A stretch of 64,000 nt of DNA from CAYVOV01 sp964453525 (GTDB taxonomy: Bacteria > Chloroflexota > Dehalococcoidia > Dehalococcoidales > UBA2162). This document shows, piece after piece, positions 1 to 8,981 of this stretch. The stretch is taken from assembly GCA_964453525.1 (NCBI GenBank), contig CAYVOV010000020.1, positions 22,066 through 86,065 of the forward strand, written 5' to 3'. Below the pieces are notes generated by a model that worked only from the letters and a program-made list of their open reading frames with translations, ran no database searches and was not told where the DNA came from. The position numbers and the translations under genes were made by a program. Within the stretch, counting starts at the first letter, position 1. Every line of letters starts with the position of its first letter.

Positions 1-59
1 AAGTAAATAGATTTATACAATTCTCATCAGTCCATTATATTAAGGTAGACTCAATATTT

Positions 60-310
60 CCCCCCTATTATAAAGGGGGGCTTGCCTAAAAATCGCAAAC
101 CCATGTCACCCTGAGCGTAGCGAAGGGTCTCGGGGTAGTGTTATAATATCCCCTACCCTGAGATTCTTCGTCACTCCGTTCCTTAGAATGACATTTGAGG
201 CAGGGTTTAAAGGGGGATTAAGGGGAATTTATTATAAAATCCCTCTTAGTCTCCCCTTCAACAGGCTCAGGGCAAGCTCTTTACGAAAGGGAGAGGTAAC
301 AGAAGAATCT
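60..310. repeat. Nested intergenic repeat locus 1
   Basis: The first 389 bases hold no convincing gene. A 7-bp GC-rich stem (60-66 with 74-80) is followed by a roughly 92-bp imperfect palindrome at 103-194. Both ends of the palindrome read ATGTCA inward, and both arms carry CTGAG, GCGAAG or ACGAAG, and TCTC. Beyond it are C/T-rich and G/A-rich tracts (about 205-225 and 251-295) resembling the outer arms of the locus at 4093-4298. The same two-layer arrangement at both places argues for a dispersed repeat rather than chance. There is no coding capacity and no transposase. Confidence 0.7.
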
Positions 311-389
311 TAGCGGATGACATACAGGGAGATGGGGTTTCATATAAAAAGAGCGGATTAACTGAAAAGCCTTGATAGAGGAGAACAGT

Positions 390-887
390 ATGGAAATTGC
401 ACTATATGTAATAATATTTATCCTGCTGGTGATAATAGTGGTTCTGGTGCTGAGGCCAAGGAAGGTGGAAGTACCCTCAATAGATGAGCTTGAAGCCAAA
501 CTCAGGTTTGCCCTCGCCTCAGCTGATTCCGTAAAGGAAATCCATAACCTCCTTACCGACCTCCCCCGCGATGTCCTCAGTTCGATTACCCGCAGCCAAG
601 GAACGAGGTCGGGTAAGCTCAATGAGCTCCTGGCTACGCTGGAAATGACAAAGTACGACAGGCTTTTCTACCTCGGCGACCCCATCGACTTCGTCGGTAT
701 TGATTATGAGAGAGGCATCGACTTCATCGAGGTGAAGTCGGGCCGGGCACGCTTCACCGAGGACGAAATCAAGCTCAAGGACCTGATTGAATGCAAGATG
801 GTCAACTACGTTCCTCTGACCGTCCGCCGTATCAGCATCGCCGATGAAATTCCTTCCGGGGAAATCCCGTATCAGGACGAAGATTAA
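390..887 (+). CDS. Membrane-anchored PD-(D/E)XK endonuclease-like protein (COG4741-like)
   Basis: A 165-aa protein with one N-terminal membrane helix (about residues 2-21), a charged linker and a C-terminal nuclease-like core. The core shows D100 in a DPIDFVG context and E114-V-K116 in a VEVKSG-like strand, the pattern of Holliday-junction-resolvase-related endonucleases (COG4741 style). I chose ATG 390 because GAGGAG at 378-383 sits 6 nt upstream; an in-frame TTG at 372 would have no SD. The fold is recognised by motif. The substrate is unknown, and DNA processing at the membrane is inference. It may be co-oriented with the cupin gene 33 nt downstream. Confidence 0.7.
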   Translation: MEIALYVIIFILLVIIVVLVLRPRKVEVPSIDELEAKLRFALASADSVKEIHNLLTDLPRDVLSSITRSQGTRSGKLNELLATLEMTKYDRLFYLGDPIDFVGIDYERGIDFIEVKSGRARFTEDEIKLKDLIECKMVNYVPLTVRRISIADEIPSGEIPYQDED

Positions 888-920
888 TACAGTAATAAAT
901 CATAAAAAAGGAGATGCAAA

Positions 921-1835
921 ATGGTTGAAAAAAAGTATGAAAAATATATTGTGAGCGACCTCAAGCTGCCAGAGCAGGTGCAGGCAGGCCTGGCAACATA
1001 TAACCAGTGGGCAACACGCATATTATGGCTCGACGAGGACGTTGTTCCGGGAGCTTTTCAGACAAATTGCTCCTGGTACAGGAAACCATCGAAGGAGGGT
1101 GCCAAAGCCCACAAACACGACTACGATGAGGTGATTGCCTTCATCGGTGGTGACCCGGATAATCCCAACGACCTCTGTGGAGAGGTGGAGTTCTGGATTG
1201 AGGATGAAAAATACATCCTCAACAAGAGCACTTTAATCTTTGCCCCCAAGGGAATAAAGCATTGCCCGCTTCAGGTACTGAGGGCGGACAGGCCGATATT
1301 CCATTTCACCGTGGTGATGGGCGGTAAGTACGTCCAGAAGCCGGTAGACGAACAACAAAAAACTCCTCAACAGGCAGGCGGCGAACAAACGGCTGGACGC
1401 AAATATGAAAAATATATCCTGACCGAGCTGAAACTTCCGGAGGATGCGCAGGCAAGGCTAGAGGAATACAGTAAGCGGGCGACCCGCATCCTCTGGCTGG
1501 AGGACGAGATAATTGAAGGAGCTTTCAGCATCATCTGCTCCTGGTACTGGAAAGCCACCGAGGAAGAAGGCACCCCGTCTCACCAGCACGAGTTCGATGA
1601 GGTAATCGGCTTCATCGGCAGCGACCCGGAAAATCCAACCGACCTCGGCGGAGAGGTAGAGTTCTGGATTGAGGACGAAAAGTACACCCTGACAAAAAGC
1701 TGCTATATATTCTGCCCCGCCGGCGTCAGGCACAGCCCCCTCAGGGTGGCAAGAGTAGACCGCCCCATCTTCTTCCTCGCCATCTCATCCACCAAAAAAT
1801 ACGTAAAGGATAAGATAGTGAGGGCAGGGGAGTAG
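921..1835 (+). CDS. Tandem double-cupin protein
   Basis: A 304-aa protein made of two homologous cupin units (about 5-140 and 160-297) joined by a Q/T-rich linker. Each unit has a metal-binding HxHxxDE motif (H64-K-H66...E70 and H221-Q-H223...E227) and a later His (H114, H271). Both also repeat the phrases GEVEFWIEDEKY and ADRPIF/VDRPIF. It is soluble with no signal peptide. AAGGAG lies about 9 nt before ATG 921. The metal ligands are intact in both halves, so both sites could be active. The reaction is unknown. Internal duplication and fusion is the notable trait. Confidence 0.8.
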   Translation: MVEKKYEKYIVSDLKLPEQVQAGLATYNQWATRILWLDEDVVPGAFQTNCSWYRKPSKEGAKAHKHDYDEVIAFIGGDPDNPNDLCGEVEFWIEDEKYILNKSTLIFAPKGIKHCPLQVLRADRPIFHFTVVMGGKYVQKPVDEQQKTPQQAGGEQTAGRKYEKYILTELKLPEDAQARLEEYSKRATRILWLEDEIIEGAFSIICSWYWKATEEEGTPSHQHEFDEVIGFIGSDPENPTDLGGEVEFWIEDEKYTLTKSCYIFCPAGVRHSPLRVARVDRPIFFLAISSTKKYVKDKIVRAGE

Positions 1836-1889
1836 AGTTACCACGGTGTATCAGAAAGCACTCCTTATGATGAAGGTGGAGGAAAGACG

Positions 1890-3053
1890 ATGAGTGAAGA
1901 TTCTGCTAATCAATACATGACTACAGTAAAGAAACTACGTGAGGAAGGTAAGTCATACACTGCAGCTCATGAACTTGCTGGCCTTGATATGAAGATCAGA
2001 AGTTGGCCTAAAGGTTGGGGCGAGGACTTAGTTGCATCAATATACGGGTTTCTAGAAATACAAGTAAAGGTTGAGCTGCCTGAACTGGGTATTATTATTG
2101 AACCCAAAAAGGAAGTGCCCAAAAAGGACGGAGGAAAATTTGTATTCGGTGCACCTTATGCCTATTCCGCAAAACTCGAATTATCAAGTAAGGATAAGGA
2201 AAGTGTTCTTGATGCAAGAAACCGATTGGAGAAATTCCTATCTGCTTGGCGGATGACAGAATGGCCAGGTCGAGAAGTAAACTATTGGTGCTATTTATTT
2301 TCTAAAGGTGGAGGAGGTGTGTTAACTTCCTTGGATAATGAGAAGCTTGAAGACATTAAAAGAGCTCTATCAACTATAACTAAATATACAGAATCTCAAC
2401 GGGCACTAATCTGGCAAGCAGCATGGTGGTTGAGACAATGTAATGATTCCTTCTTTAACAATCCAAATCCTTCTGTATTTCGTGAATACCTCGCATATTG
2501 GAATGCCCTTGAATGTCTTACAGAAGCCATCTGTGATATTAACAAGCCCAAAAAGTTAACGAAACAGGAAAAGAACTCTATTATCAATCAATATTTATCT
2601 AAAATCAATCGCGTACCAAATGTTGAAGATATTTATAAGCTATACAACCATGTTATAGATCCCGGATTATCTCAAAAAATCCAACATGCGTTCTTGGTAT
2701 GTTTTCGGCATGTAGGCAATCAATACTATGAAGAATGCTTTAAAAAACAACCAAAAAAATCTCGGTTATACCAAATAAGGAACGATATCGCTCACGGAAA
2801 TATCGTAGAGTACGAATTAGATGATATGATAAGAGTAGATGAGGCATTGAATCGTCTTCATATTATTGACAATAATATGCTATCAATTCTCTCTCACCAA
2901 AGCATTATGGTCGATAATAATATAGATTCTTGCTCCTCATGTGTAAAAAATGATGATGATCATAAATGCACTCTAAACTCTATGCCAGAAAAGGAACAAT
3001 ACTGGCGTTTCGTATGTGATAAATATGAACGTAGTCCTTCAATAAATATATAA
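1890..3053 (+). CDS. Hypothetical protein with HEPN-like RNxxxH motif
   Basis: A 387-aa protein that I do not recognise as a whole. Residues 297-303 read RNDIAHG, an Rx4H motif typical of HEPN-fold and ApeA-like proteins, set in a helical region (about 190-330). The C-terminus has a Cys/His cluster (CSSC then DDDHKC). GGTGGAGGA precedes ATG 1890. Base use is clearly more AT-rich than the neighbouring cupin and rluB genes, suggesting acquisition by transfer. If it is a HEPN ribonuclease, a defence or toxin role is possible, but no antitoxin partner is adjacent. The product name should stay hypothetical. Confidence 0.6.
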   Translation: MSEDSANQYMTTVKKLREEGKSYTAAHELAGLDMKIRSWPKGWGEDLVASIYGFLEIQVKVELPELGIIIEPKKEVPKKDGGKFVFGAPYAYSAKLELSSKDKESVLDARNRLEKFLSAWRMTEWPGREVNYWCYLFSKGGGGVLTSLDNEKLEDIKRALSTITKYTESQRALIWQAAWWLRQCNDSFFNNPNPSVFREYLAYWNALECLTEAICDINKPKKLTKQEKNSIINQYLSKINRVPNVEDIYKLYNHVIDPGLSQKIQHAFLVCFRHVGNQYYEECFKKQPKKSRLYQIRNDIAHGNIVEYELDDMIRVDEALNRLHIIDNNMLSILSHQSIMVDNNIDSCSSCVKNDDDHKCTLNSMPEKEQYWRFVCDKYERSPSINI

Positions 3054-3090
3054 TCTATATACAACCCTGATACTTACTTTGTTATTAGTA

Positions 3091-3816
3091 TTATCTTCTT
3101 ACAATATTGAATACTTCCCCGCCTGCTATCTCCCTCACCTCTCCCTCCCTCAAATCCCCCAAGGTGAGGTTGGCTATTCTTACTCTTTTCAGGGCTAAGG
3201 TGCGGTAGCCAAGAGCGGAGAACATCCGGCACACCTGGCGTTTTCTGCCTTCATGGATGGTGATGCTATAGTTGAAGATTTTTGAATCATCAAGTTTCTT
3301 AATCTTTGCCGATGAGGTCATTCCGTCCTCAAGCTTTATGCCCTTCTCCAGTTTCTTTATCTCCTCCGGCTTCAGCACGCCGTTAATATGAATCCAGTAC
3401 TCCTTCTCGTGCTCAAAGCCGGGATGGGTCAGGCGGTGGGTTAACTCTCCGTCATTGGTCAGCAGCAGCAGTCCGGTGGTGTCTTTGTCCAGCCTGCCCG
3501 CCGGGTAAAGCCTTAATCCGCGATATTTATCCGGGACGAAGTCCAGTACCGTTTTCCTCCCTCTCTCATCCTTCACGGTGGACAATACGCCCTTCGGTTT
3601 GTTCAGCACCAGGTAGACCGGCTGCTCCTTTTTAAGCACCACCTCCTCCCCGTCTATTGAAATTCTGTCTTTTTTTCTGTCCACCGGGTAACGCAGGTCA
3701 GATACCACCTCACCATTGACTGTTACCCTGCCTTGCATGATAGCAGCTGCTATTTTCCTCCGGGAGCCGATTCCCGCTTCAATCAACACTCCCAGTAGGT
3801 CATCTTCTTCATCCAT
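3091..3816 (-). CDS. rluB: rRNA pseudouridine synthase, RsuA/RluB family
   Basis: A 241-aa protein with an N-terminal S4 RNA-binding domain (about 8-55) and a RsuA/RluB/E/F catalytic domain. The signature GRLDKDTTGLLLLTNDG starts at residue 107 and gives catalytic D110. The C-terminal HEGRKRQVCRMF block is also typical of the family. It isomerises a uridine in ribosomal RNA; by length and motif 23S U2605 (RluB) is the likeliest target, but RsuA or RluE cannot be excluded. It stands alone and converges on the HEPN-like gene with 37 nt between them. Confidence 0.9.
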   Translation of the reverse strand: MDEEDDLLGVLIEAGIGSRRKIAAAIMQGRVTVNGEVVSDLRYPVDRKKDRISIDGEEVVLKKEQPVYLVLNKPKGVLSTVKDERGRKTVLDFVPDKYRGLRLYPAGRLDKDTTGLLLLTNDGELTHRLTHPGFEHEKEYWIHINGVLKPEEIKKLEKGIKLEDGMTSSAKIKKLDDSKIFNYSITIHEGRKRQVCRMFSALGYRTLALKRVRIANLTLGDLREGEVREIAGGEVFNIVRR

Positions 3817-3895
3817 AAATCAGATTATATAGCATTTTTTGATGAAACCCCATCACCCTAATTCATATCTATTCCCGCCCTCCGCCCTCAAGGAA

Positions 3896-3925
3896 GTTCA
3901 AGAGGGGCTGGCGCCCCTCTTGAAC
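3896..3925. repeat. Perfect 13-bp hairpin in intergenic region
   Basis: The arms 3896-3908 and 3913-3925 are perfectly complementary around a TGGC loop. There is no T-run directly after either arm, so it is not a standard intrinsic terminator. It lies upstream of rluB, 80 nt from its start. Confidence 0.6.
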
Positions 3926-4092
3926 ACCCCACTTATTTTTCTATGCTTAATACTCCACCGTTATTAGTCTACATCAGAACCGCCAACCTAATACCACTAA
4001 AACCTTGACCGCTTCCCGTTAAGGTTCATTAATAGTAGCTTTATATCTTCATTAAAAGAAGATTCCGGCAGTAAAACGAGCCTCTTTTTAGT

Positions 4093-4298
4093 CTCCCCTT
4101 TCCCTTGTAAGGGGTCTTTCCTCAAAAGTCATTCTGGAGTCCGCCTCTGGCGGACGAAGAATCTCAGGGTGGGGAGTCAAGGTAATCCCCTCCTCCCTGA
4201 GACCCTTCGCGGAGTTTACACTGAGCGGAGTGAATGTGCTCCAGGGTGACAGAAACAAACGACTTTTAGGGCAAAACTCTTGTAAAGGGAAGGGGGAG
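4093..4298. repeat. Nested intergenic repeat locus 2
   Basis: The stretch 3817-4513 has no credible gene. Its main content is a composite repeat. The outer arms at 4093-4110 and 4280-4298 are near-complementary (CTCCCCTTTCCCTTGTAA type). Inside, AAAAGTC (4124-4130) pairs with GACTTTT (4261-4267). Between them sits a palindrome of the same family as 103-194, from GTCATTCTGG at 4128 to the GGTGAC ending at 4250, with ACGAAGAATCTCAGGG and its degenerate complement. One repeat family appears to have inserted into, or evolved within, another. Confidence 0.7.
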
Positions 4299-4513
4299 TA
4301 AGGGGATTAGGACAATAAGCAAAAAAAGAACAGGGAAAATAAGAGGGTAAGGTTATAAAATTTAAAAAATCTGTTCCACATACTGGTATAGCAGAACTGA
4401 AAGCTGTTTATAACTAATTATCTATTCCCACCCGCCACCCATAATAAAGACCCAGAAAGACTTTCGCCCCTCAAAAACTCCCTTTATATAAAATTGAAGC
4501 ATACTAAATTAAT

Positions 4514-5107
4514 ATGTATACTATGCTTACAATGAGAATTCTCAAGCACATTTCGCCAGCAATAATCTGCCTTTTTGCGGTTCTTCTGATTGCCATACTC
4601 CTTCCCGCCTGCAATACACTCGGGCTTGCACCAAAAACGGCAAAGCCCCCATTGGAAGTCGGCAGCCTCTCTTTTACCGGTGGCGAGAAGATTCCGGTGA
4701 AATATACCTGCGATGGTGAAGATATCTCGCCGGAACTGCACTGGAGCGGAGCATTCTCCTCAACAAAATCATACGCGGTGGTGGTGTCCGACTACGATGC
4801 ACCTTCAGGCACGTTCTATCACTGGCTCGTTTATAATATACCGGCAGGAACCGACAATCTCAGGGAAGGTGTTAACAGTGGAGAGCTTTCCTCTATGGGT
4901 GCTACTCAGTTAAAAAACGGCTTCGGGAAAATCGGCTATGGCGGTCCCTGTCCTCCCCGTGATTCTCTGCACCACTATCATTTCGCCGTTTACGGACTTG
5001 ACAGGACTCTTAATCTGCCTGCCGATGCAACCGTTTCGCAGTTGCTCAATGCTATAGAAGACCATAAGACAGCACGCGGTTCGACATCCGGCACCTTCCG
5101 GCATTAA
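4514..5107 (+). CDS. PEBP / YbhB-YbcL family lipoprotein
   Basis: A 197-aa protein with a lipoprotein signal: hydrophobic residues 15-30, then LPAC with lipidated C33. The mature part is a phosphatidylethanolamine-binding-protein fold. It shows the family's D-rich ligand segment [19 protein letters not shown] (from about residue 92) and a later PCPPRD-x-HHY block (from about 150). Bacterial members are called Raf-kinase-inhibitor-like; no enzymatic role is established. Starts at ATG 4514, 4523 and 4532 are all possible because no clear SD is visible; all keep the signal peptide. Its stop lies 41 nt before uvrB. Confidence 0.85.
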   Translation: MYTMLTMRILKHISPAIICLFAVLLIAILLPACNTLGLAPKTAKPPLEVGSLSFTGGEKIPVKYTCDGEDISPELHWSGAFSSTKSYAVVVSDYDAPSGTFYHWLVYNIPAGTDNLREGVNSGELSSMGATQLKNGFGKIGYGGPCPPRDSLHHYHFAVYGLDRTLNLPADATVSQLLNAIEDHKTARGSTSGTFRH

Positions 5108-5136
5108 TCCGCTACGAAGCCCTCTGCCCAATCTGT

Positions 5137-5142
5137 TATAAT
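5137..5142 (+). promoter_or_regulatory. TGn-extended -10 box just before uvrB
   Basis: TGTTATAAT ends 6 nt before the uvrB ATG, and there is no SD in the gap. A start site about 7 nt downstream would fall on or next to the ATG, so the transcript may be leaderless. No clear -35 box is present. No LexA-type box was recognised. Confidence 0.5.
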
Positions 5143-5148
5143 AAAACT

Positions 5149-7143
5149 ATGCCAGATTTTGAGATTGTTTCTGATTTTGGGATGACCGGTGACCAGCCAC
5201 AGGCAGTGGACGGGCTGGTGGAAGGACTGGAAAAAGGCTACCGACACCAGACGCTGCTGGGAGTCACCGGCAGCGGCAAGACCTTCACCATGGCCAATGT
5301 AATCGAGCGTGTCCAGAAGCCCACCCTTGTCATCAGCCACAATAAAACGCTTGCTGCCCAGCTCTACCAGGAGTTCAGGGAGTTTTTCCCCAATAACGCC
5401 GTGGAGTACTTTGTCAGCTATTACGATTACTACCAGCCGGAAGCCTATATCCCCCGCACCGACCTCTATATAGAGAAAGACGCCGATATAAATGATGAGA
5501 TTGACAAGCTGAGGCATGCCGCTACCCGCGCCCTCTTCGAGAGGCGGGACGTGGTAATAGTCGCCTCTGTTTCCTGTATCTACGGCCTCGGCTCACCGGA
5601 AGAATACTACAGTTTCGTTTGCAGTATTAAAAAGGGGGAGACCTACAACCGCTACAAACTGCTGCACCGGCTGATAGAGATGCAGTACGAGCGAAATGAC
5701 ACCGATTTCACCCGCGGCAGGTTCCGTGTCCGCGGTGATACTCTTGAAATACAGCCCACCTACGAGGAGATAGCCCTGCGGGTGCAGTTTTTCGGTGATG
5801 AGGTCGAGCGCATCCAGCAGATAGACCCGCTGACCGGCGAACTGCTCAGCAACCTTGATTACGTTGATATCTACCCCGCCAAGCACTTTGTCACCTCGCA
5901 GGAGAAGGTCGTGAAGGCAATCAGGCTTATAGAAGATGAGCTTGAAGAAAGGATTGCCGAACTGAAGAGCCAGGACAAGGTTCTTGAAGCAGCCCGGCTT
6001 GAGCAGAGGACCAATTATGATATTGAAATGCTCAGGGAAGCCGGGTACTGCGCCGGAGTGGAGAACTACTCCCGCCCGCTGGCCGGCCGCCCGCCGGGGA
6101 GTGCACCCTGGACGCTGCTCGACTATTTTCCGGATGACTTCCTGCTGATTCTTGATGAATCACACATGACAATCCCCCAGCTTAATGGAATGTATAACGG
6201 CGACCGCGCCCGCAAGCAGACGCTGGTCGACTATGGATTCCGCCTGCCATCGGCGCTCGATAACCGGCCGCTCAGCTTTTCCGAGTTTGAAGAGCGGGTA
6301 AACCAGGCAATCTATACCTCGGCAACGCCGGGACCCTATGAAAAGAAGCACAGCCAGCAGGTTGTGGAGCAGCTCGTCCGGCCCACCGGGCTCCTTGAGC
6401 CGACAATTGAAATCAAGCCCACCGAAGGACAGATTGACGACCTGCTCGACCAGATAAAGAAGTGTGTGGACAACGGCGAACGCTGCCTGGTAACCACCCT
6501 GACCAAGCGGATGGCTGAGGAGCTTGCCGATTACCTTATCGAACTCGGCATCAAGACCCATTACCTGCACTCCGAGATTGACACCTTGCAGAGAGTGGAG
6601 ATACTGCGCGACCTCCGCCTCGGCGTTTATGACGTGGTGGTGGGCATCAACCTGCTGCGGGAAGGGCTGGACCTGCCGGAGGTCAGCCTGGTGGCAATTC
6701 TGGATGCGGATAAGGAGGGATTCCTGCGTTCCGAGTGGGCATTGATTCAGACGATGGGACGCGCCTCCCGCCACATTGACGGGCACGTTATCCTCTACGC
6801 CGATACCGTCACCCGCTCGATGAGCGGCGCTATCGAGGAAACGAGGCGCCGCCGCAGTGTCCAGGAAACCTATAATAAAGAGCACAATATTACCCCGCAG
6901 GGAATAAGGAAGGCAATCAAAGATATCACCGAGCGAGTGAAAGCAGTGGCTGAGACCCGTACTCCCTACTATGCAGGCACTCCGACCAATAAAGAGGACG
7001 TGCTCCGGCTGATTAAAGACCTGGAGACGCAGATGAAGGCGGCGGCCAAGAGCCTTGACTTCGAGAAAGCGGCGCTGCTGCGCGACCGCATCTATGAACT
7101 GCGGAAGGAATTCGACGTGGTGGAGATAAAGAGTGGACGATAA
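5149..7143 (+). CDS. uvrB: Excinuclease ABC subunit B
   Basis: A 664-aa UvrB, close to the usual family length. It is the damage-verifying helicase of nucleotide excision repair. Walker A GVTGSGKT is at residues 38-45. The beta-hairpin [12 protein letters not shown], the helicase motifs [10 protein letters not shown] and QTMGRASRH, and the C-terminal UVR domain (last about 40 residues, contacting UvrC) are all present. No uvrA or uvrC is nearby. The 3' end overlaps a 48-aa gene by 11 nt. Confidence 0.97.
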   Translation: MPDFEIVSDFGMTGDQPQAVDGLVEGLEKGYRHQTLLGVTGSGKTFTMANVIERVQKPTLVISHNKTLAAQLYQEFREFFPNNAVEYFVSYYDYYQPEAYIPRTDLYIEKDADINDEIDKLRHAATRALFERRDVVIVASVSCIYGLGSPEEYYSFVCSIKKGETYNRYKLLHRLIEMQYERNDTDFTRGRFRVRGDTLEIQPTYEEIALRVQFFGDEVERIQQIDPLTGELLSNLDYVDIYPAKHFVTSQEKVVKAIRLIEDELEERIAELKSQDKVLEAARLEQRTNYDIEMLREAGYCAGVENYSRPLAGRPPGSAPWTLLDYFPDDFLLILDESHMTIPQLNGMYNGDRARKQTLVDYGFRLPSALDNRPLSFSEFEERVNQAIYTSATPGPYEKKHSQQVVEQLVRPTGLLEPTIEIKPTEGQIDDLLDQIKKCVDNGERCLVTTLTKRMAEELADYLIELGIKTHYLHSEIDTLQRVEILRDLRLGVYDVVVGINLLREGLDLPEVSLVAILDADKEGFLRSEWALIQTMGRASRHIDGHVILYADTVTRSMSGAIEETRRRRSVQETYNKEHNITPQGIRKAIKDITERVKAVAETRTPYYAGTPTNKEDVLRLIKDLETQMKAAAKSLDFEKAALLRDRIYELRKEFDVVEIKSGR

Positions 7144-7279
7144 CCACAAAGAAACGAAGCAGGAGCGCCGTGAAAAGAAACTCCGTAAAAAGCGGGAGCG
7201 GATGCAGAAACACAGTAAAAACATGGCAACTATCTATAAAGACGCCATCCTGAAAAAGCTGAGAGGGAAGCGAGTGTAA
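7133..7279 (+). CDS. Small Lys/Arg-rich protein overlapping uvrB
   Basis: A 48-aa ORF starting at GTG 7133, with a GGAG core 9 bases before it inside the uvrB 3' end, which it overlaps by 11 nt. Residues 6-30 are almost entirely K, R, E and Q ([15 protein letters not shown] then RERMQKHSK), predicting a highly charged helix that could bind nucleic acid or ribosomes. It ends 28 nt before the ferritin-like gene, so the three genes could be one operon. I recognise no family. The translational coupling to uvrB supports it as real. Confidence 0.6.
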   Translation: MDDNHKETKQERREKKLRKKRERMQKHSKNMATIYKDAILKKLRGKRV

Positions 7280-7307
7280 GCGTATTATAGTTGCCGAAGT
7301 AAAGAAT

Positions 7308-7778
7308 ATGGTCACTTCAGAAGATAAATTAAATATTATGCAAATGCTGGTTGAGATTGAGGAGACAACCGGCCGCCTTTATGAAGCTTACGGACGCCTT
7401 TTCCCGGTGCATGAGGAATTCTGGCTCGGACTGACAGTGGAAGAGGCTGACCACGCCAGCGCAATACTGGACCTTATCAATATGTACAAAAACGGCAGGA
7501 CAAGTTTTCGTGAGGACAGCTGGATGATTAAAGATGCGGAAAAGCTGCTGGCTCAATTAAAGAATGAGCTGGAACAGGCGGAACAGGGACAGTTTTCATT
7601 CAATGATGCCCTGTCAAGGGCACTAAATATTGAGAAGTCGCTTGCCGAGCACCGATTTTACAGGATGTTCGGCGGCGGCTCGCGTGAGTCCCTCGGTATT
7701 CTGGAATTACTTGACTCATCCTCAAGCAACCACGTCAATGCACTTCAAACCGAGCTAAAACACCACCACACAGTATAG
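7308..7778 (+). CDS. Ferritin-like / rubrerythrin-like protein
   Basis: A 156-aa, four-helix-like protein. Helix 1 has an E-E pair (18-19), helix 2 has E46-A-D-H49 (an ExxH di-iron motif), helix 3 has E108 and E113, and helix 4 has H141. This is the spacing of a rubrerythrin-type di-iron site. The C-terminal rubredoxin domain is absent, and the second ExxH is degenerate (SSNH). Likely roles are iron binding or peroxide detoxification in an anaerobe, but the weakened fourth ligand set makes activity uncertain. Confidence 0.6.
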   Translation: MVTSEDKLNIMQMLVEIEETTGRLYEAYGRLFPVHEEFWLGLTVEEADHASAILDLINMYKNGRTSFREDSWMIKDAEKLLAQLKNELEQAEQGQFSFNDALSRALNIEKSLAEHRFYRMFGGGSRESLGILELLDSSSSNHVNALQTELKHHHTV

Positions 7779-7851
7779 AAACCTGCTGGCTTATATATGG
7801 ATACAATCTTCAAAAAGTTGAGGGGTGAGAAGTTAGCAGAAGCACAGAGAA

Positions 7852-8802
7852 TTATAAAACATGTAGTATTTGCTTATAATTATCTGCTATAGGCTCGGCA
7901 GGTCTTACATCCTCTAATAATCGAAGAATCGAATCATCAAGTACTTTTTTCTGTCTGCTTATTATTCGCTTGATTTTATTCATTTCATCACTTACAAGTG
8001 ATATATATTCTGATAAATAATCCTCAGTAATAACGTCAATAATATAAGTTTCTTCCTTACCTTTAAGATAGACAGTCCTCATATACTTTATATGTTTAAC
8101 TCTCTTAAGTTTGAGACGAGTTCTCCCTAAGCGTGCTTCCAACAACCTCCCGCCTAATACAACCAGCGGGAATCTGAATTCTATATATACTGGTTCTTCA
8201 TTATCATGCTCAGGTAACTCCCAATTGCTGTAAAAATCAGTAATCTCATTCTCTATTGAATATATCAATGAATTGAAGGTGTCGTGCTGTTCCTCACTAT
8301 GTGCTGCAATCCAATCGGCACTATAGCTCCGTTTCGAGCGTATAAAAGTACAATACTGTGAAGCAATTTCAGCTTGACAATAATGATGCAATCCTTTCAA
8401 AGGCAGAAATCTACAGAGACTAATATATTCATCATTTTTCCATATTTTCATCGGAACACCAAAACACTTAGCAAGAATACAACGGTCACCTGGAGCAACA
8501 GTTTCATAAGGAAAGAATACTATAGGCTGTGAATTATTTTCACATTCACAGATAATACTCCAATGCACTCCTTGCGCGAATCCACTACTATTATGCGATG
8601 TGGTATAAGTAGAATCTGCTTGAAGATCAATCTCTCTCGTCTTATCAGTAAAAGGGTCTAGGAAAGATAGATTCATCATCACATAATAACCACTCATGCT
8701 TAATCGTTGTGCAACTCTATGTTCTATTAAGTATCCTGACCGCGATATTGCATTTCTTATTTCTTCATGTGTAATCGTCTTTTGATCATTCTTTTCCGGC
8801 AT
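7852..8802 (-). CDS. Hypothetical protein with PD-(D/E)XK nuclease-like core
   Basis: A 316-aa soluble protein, not assigned to a named family. Residues 21-100 resemble a restriction-endonuclease-like core: a YLIEHRVAQRL helix, REIDLQA with D59, then a strand IICECENNSQPIVFF (E86, E88). Related proteins usually carry an ExK at this point; here the Lys position is Glu (ECE), so catalysis may be lost or altered. The C-terminal third is charged and helical. It is AT-rich relative to nearby ftsK and uvrB. It may be a foreign or accessory gene. Confidence 0.55.
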   Translation of the reverse strand: MPEKNDQKTITHEEIRNAISRSGYLIEHRVAQRLSMSGYYVMMNLSFLDPFTDKTREIDLQADSTYTTSHNSSGFAQGVHWSIICECENNSQPIVFFPYETVAPGDRCILAKCFGVPMKIWKNDEYISLCRFLPLKGLHHYCQAEIASQYCTFIRSKRSYSADWIAAHSEEQHDTFNSLIYSIENEITDFYSNWELPEHDNEEPVYIEFRFPLVVLGGRLLEARLGRTRLKLKRVKHIKYMRTVYLKGKEETYIIDVITEDYLSEYISLVSDEMNKIKRIISRQKKVLDDSILRLLEDVRPAEPIADNYKQILHVL

Positions 8803-8858
8803 TCACTCTTACCTATTACCTATAAATATTCGGATTAAAGGAGTATTTCCTATTTAAA

Positions 8859-8981
8859 CTATTTTTGCCTACGCTTACCAGCATCACTACGTTTTTTTCT
8901 CCAAGCTCCATCCAGCCTTCTTGCCCGAGGTTGCTTACCTACATGAGGTACTCTTCCTGCTCTCCTGTCAGTTTTCGGCAT
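8859..8981 (-). CDS. 40-aa strongly basic microprotein
   Basis: An ATG at 8981 (minus) opens a 40-codon frame ending in TAG at 8859. A perfect GGAGG lies 7 nt upstream of the ATG. The peptide starts MPKTDRRAGRVPHVGK and ends in a run of R, K, S and D (WRKKRSDAGKRRQK); over a third of residues are Arg or Lys. It has no membrane segment or Cys. It could be a ribosome-associated or nucleic-acid-binding peptide. It is the upstream neighbour of the nuclease-like gene on the same strand (56 nt gap), so the two may be co-transcribed. Confidence 0.6.
   Translation of the reverse strand: MPKTDRRAGRVPHVGKQPRARRLDGAWRKKRSDAGKRRQK

Noticed and set aside
6160..7224. Long minus-strand open frame opposite uvrB
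   Set aside because: Lies wholly antisense to a full uvrB; composition is a mirror of uvrB codons, with no family features and no SD.
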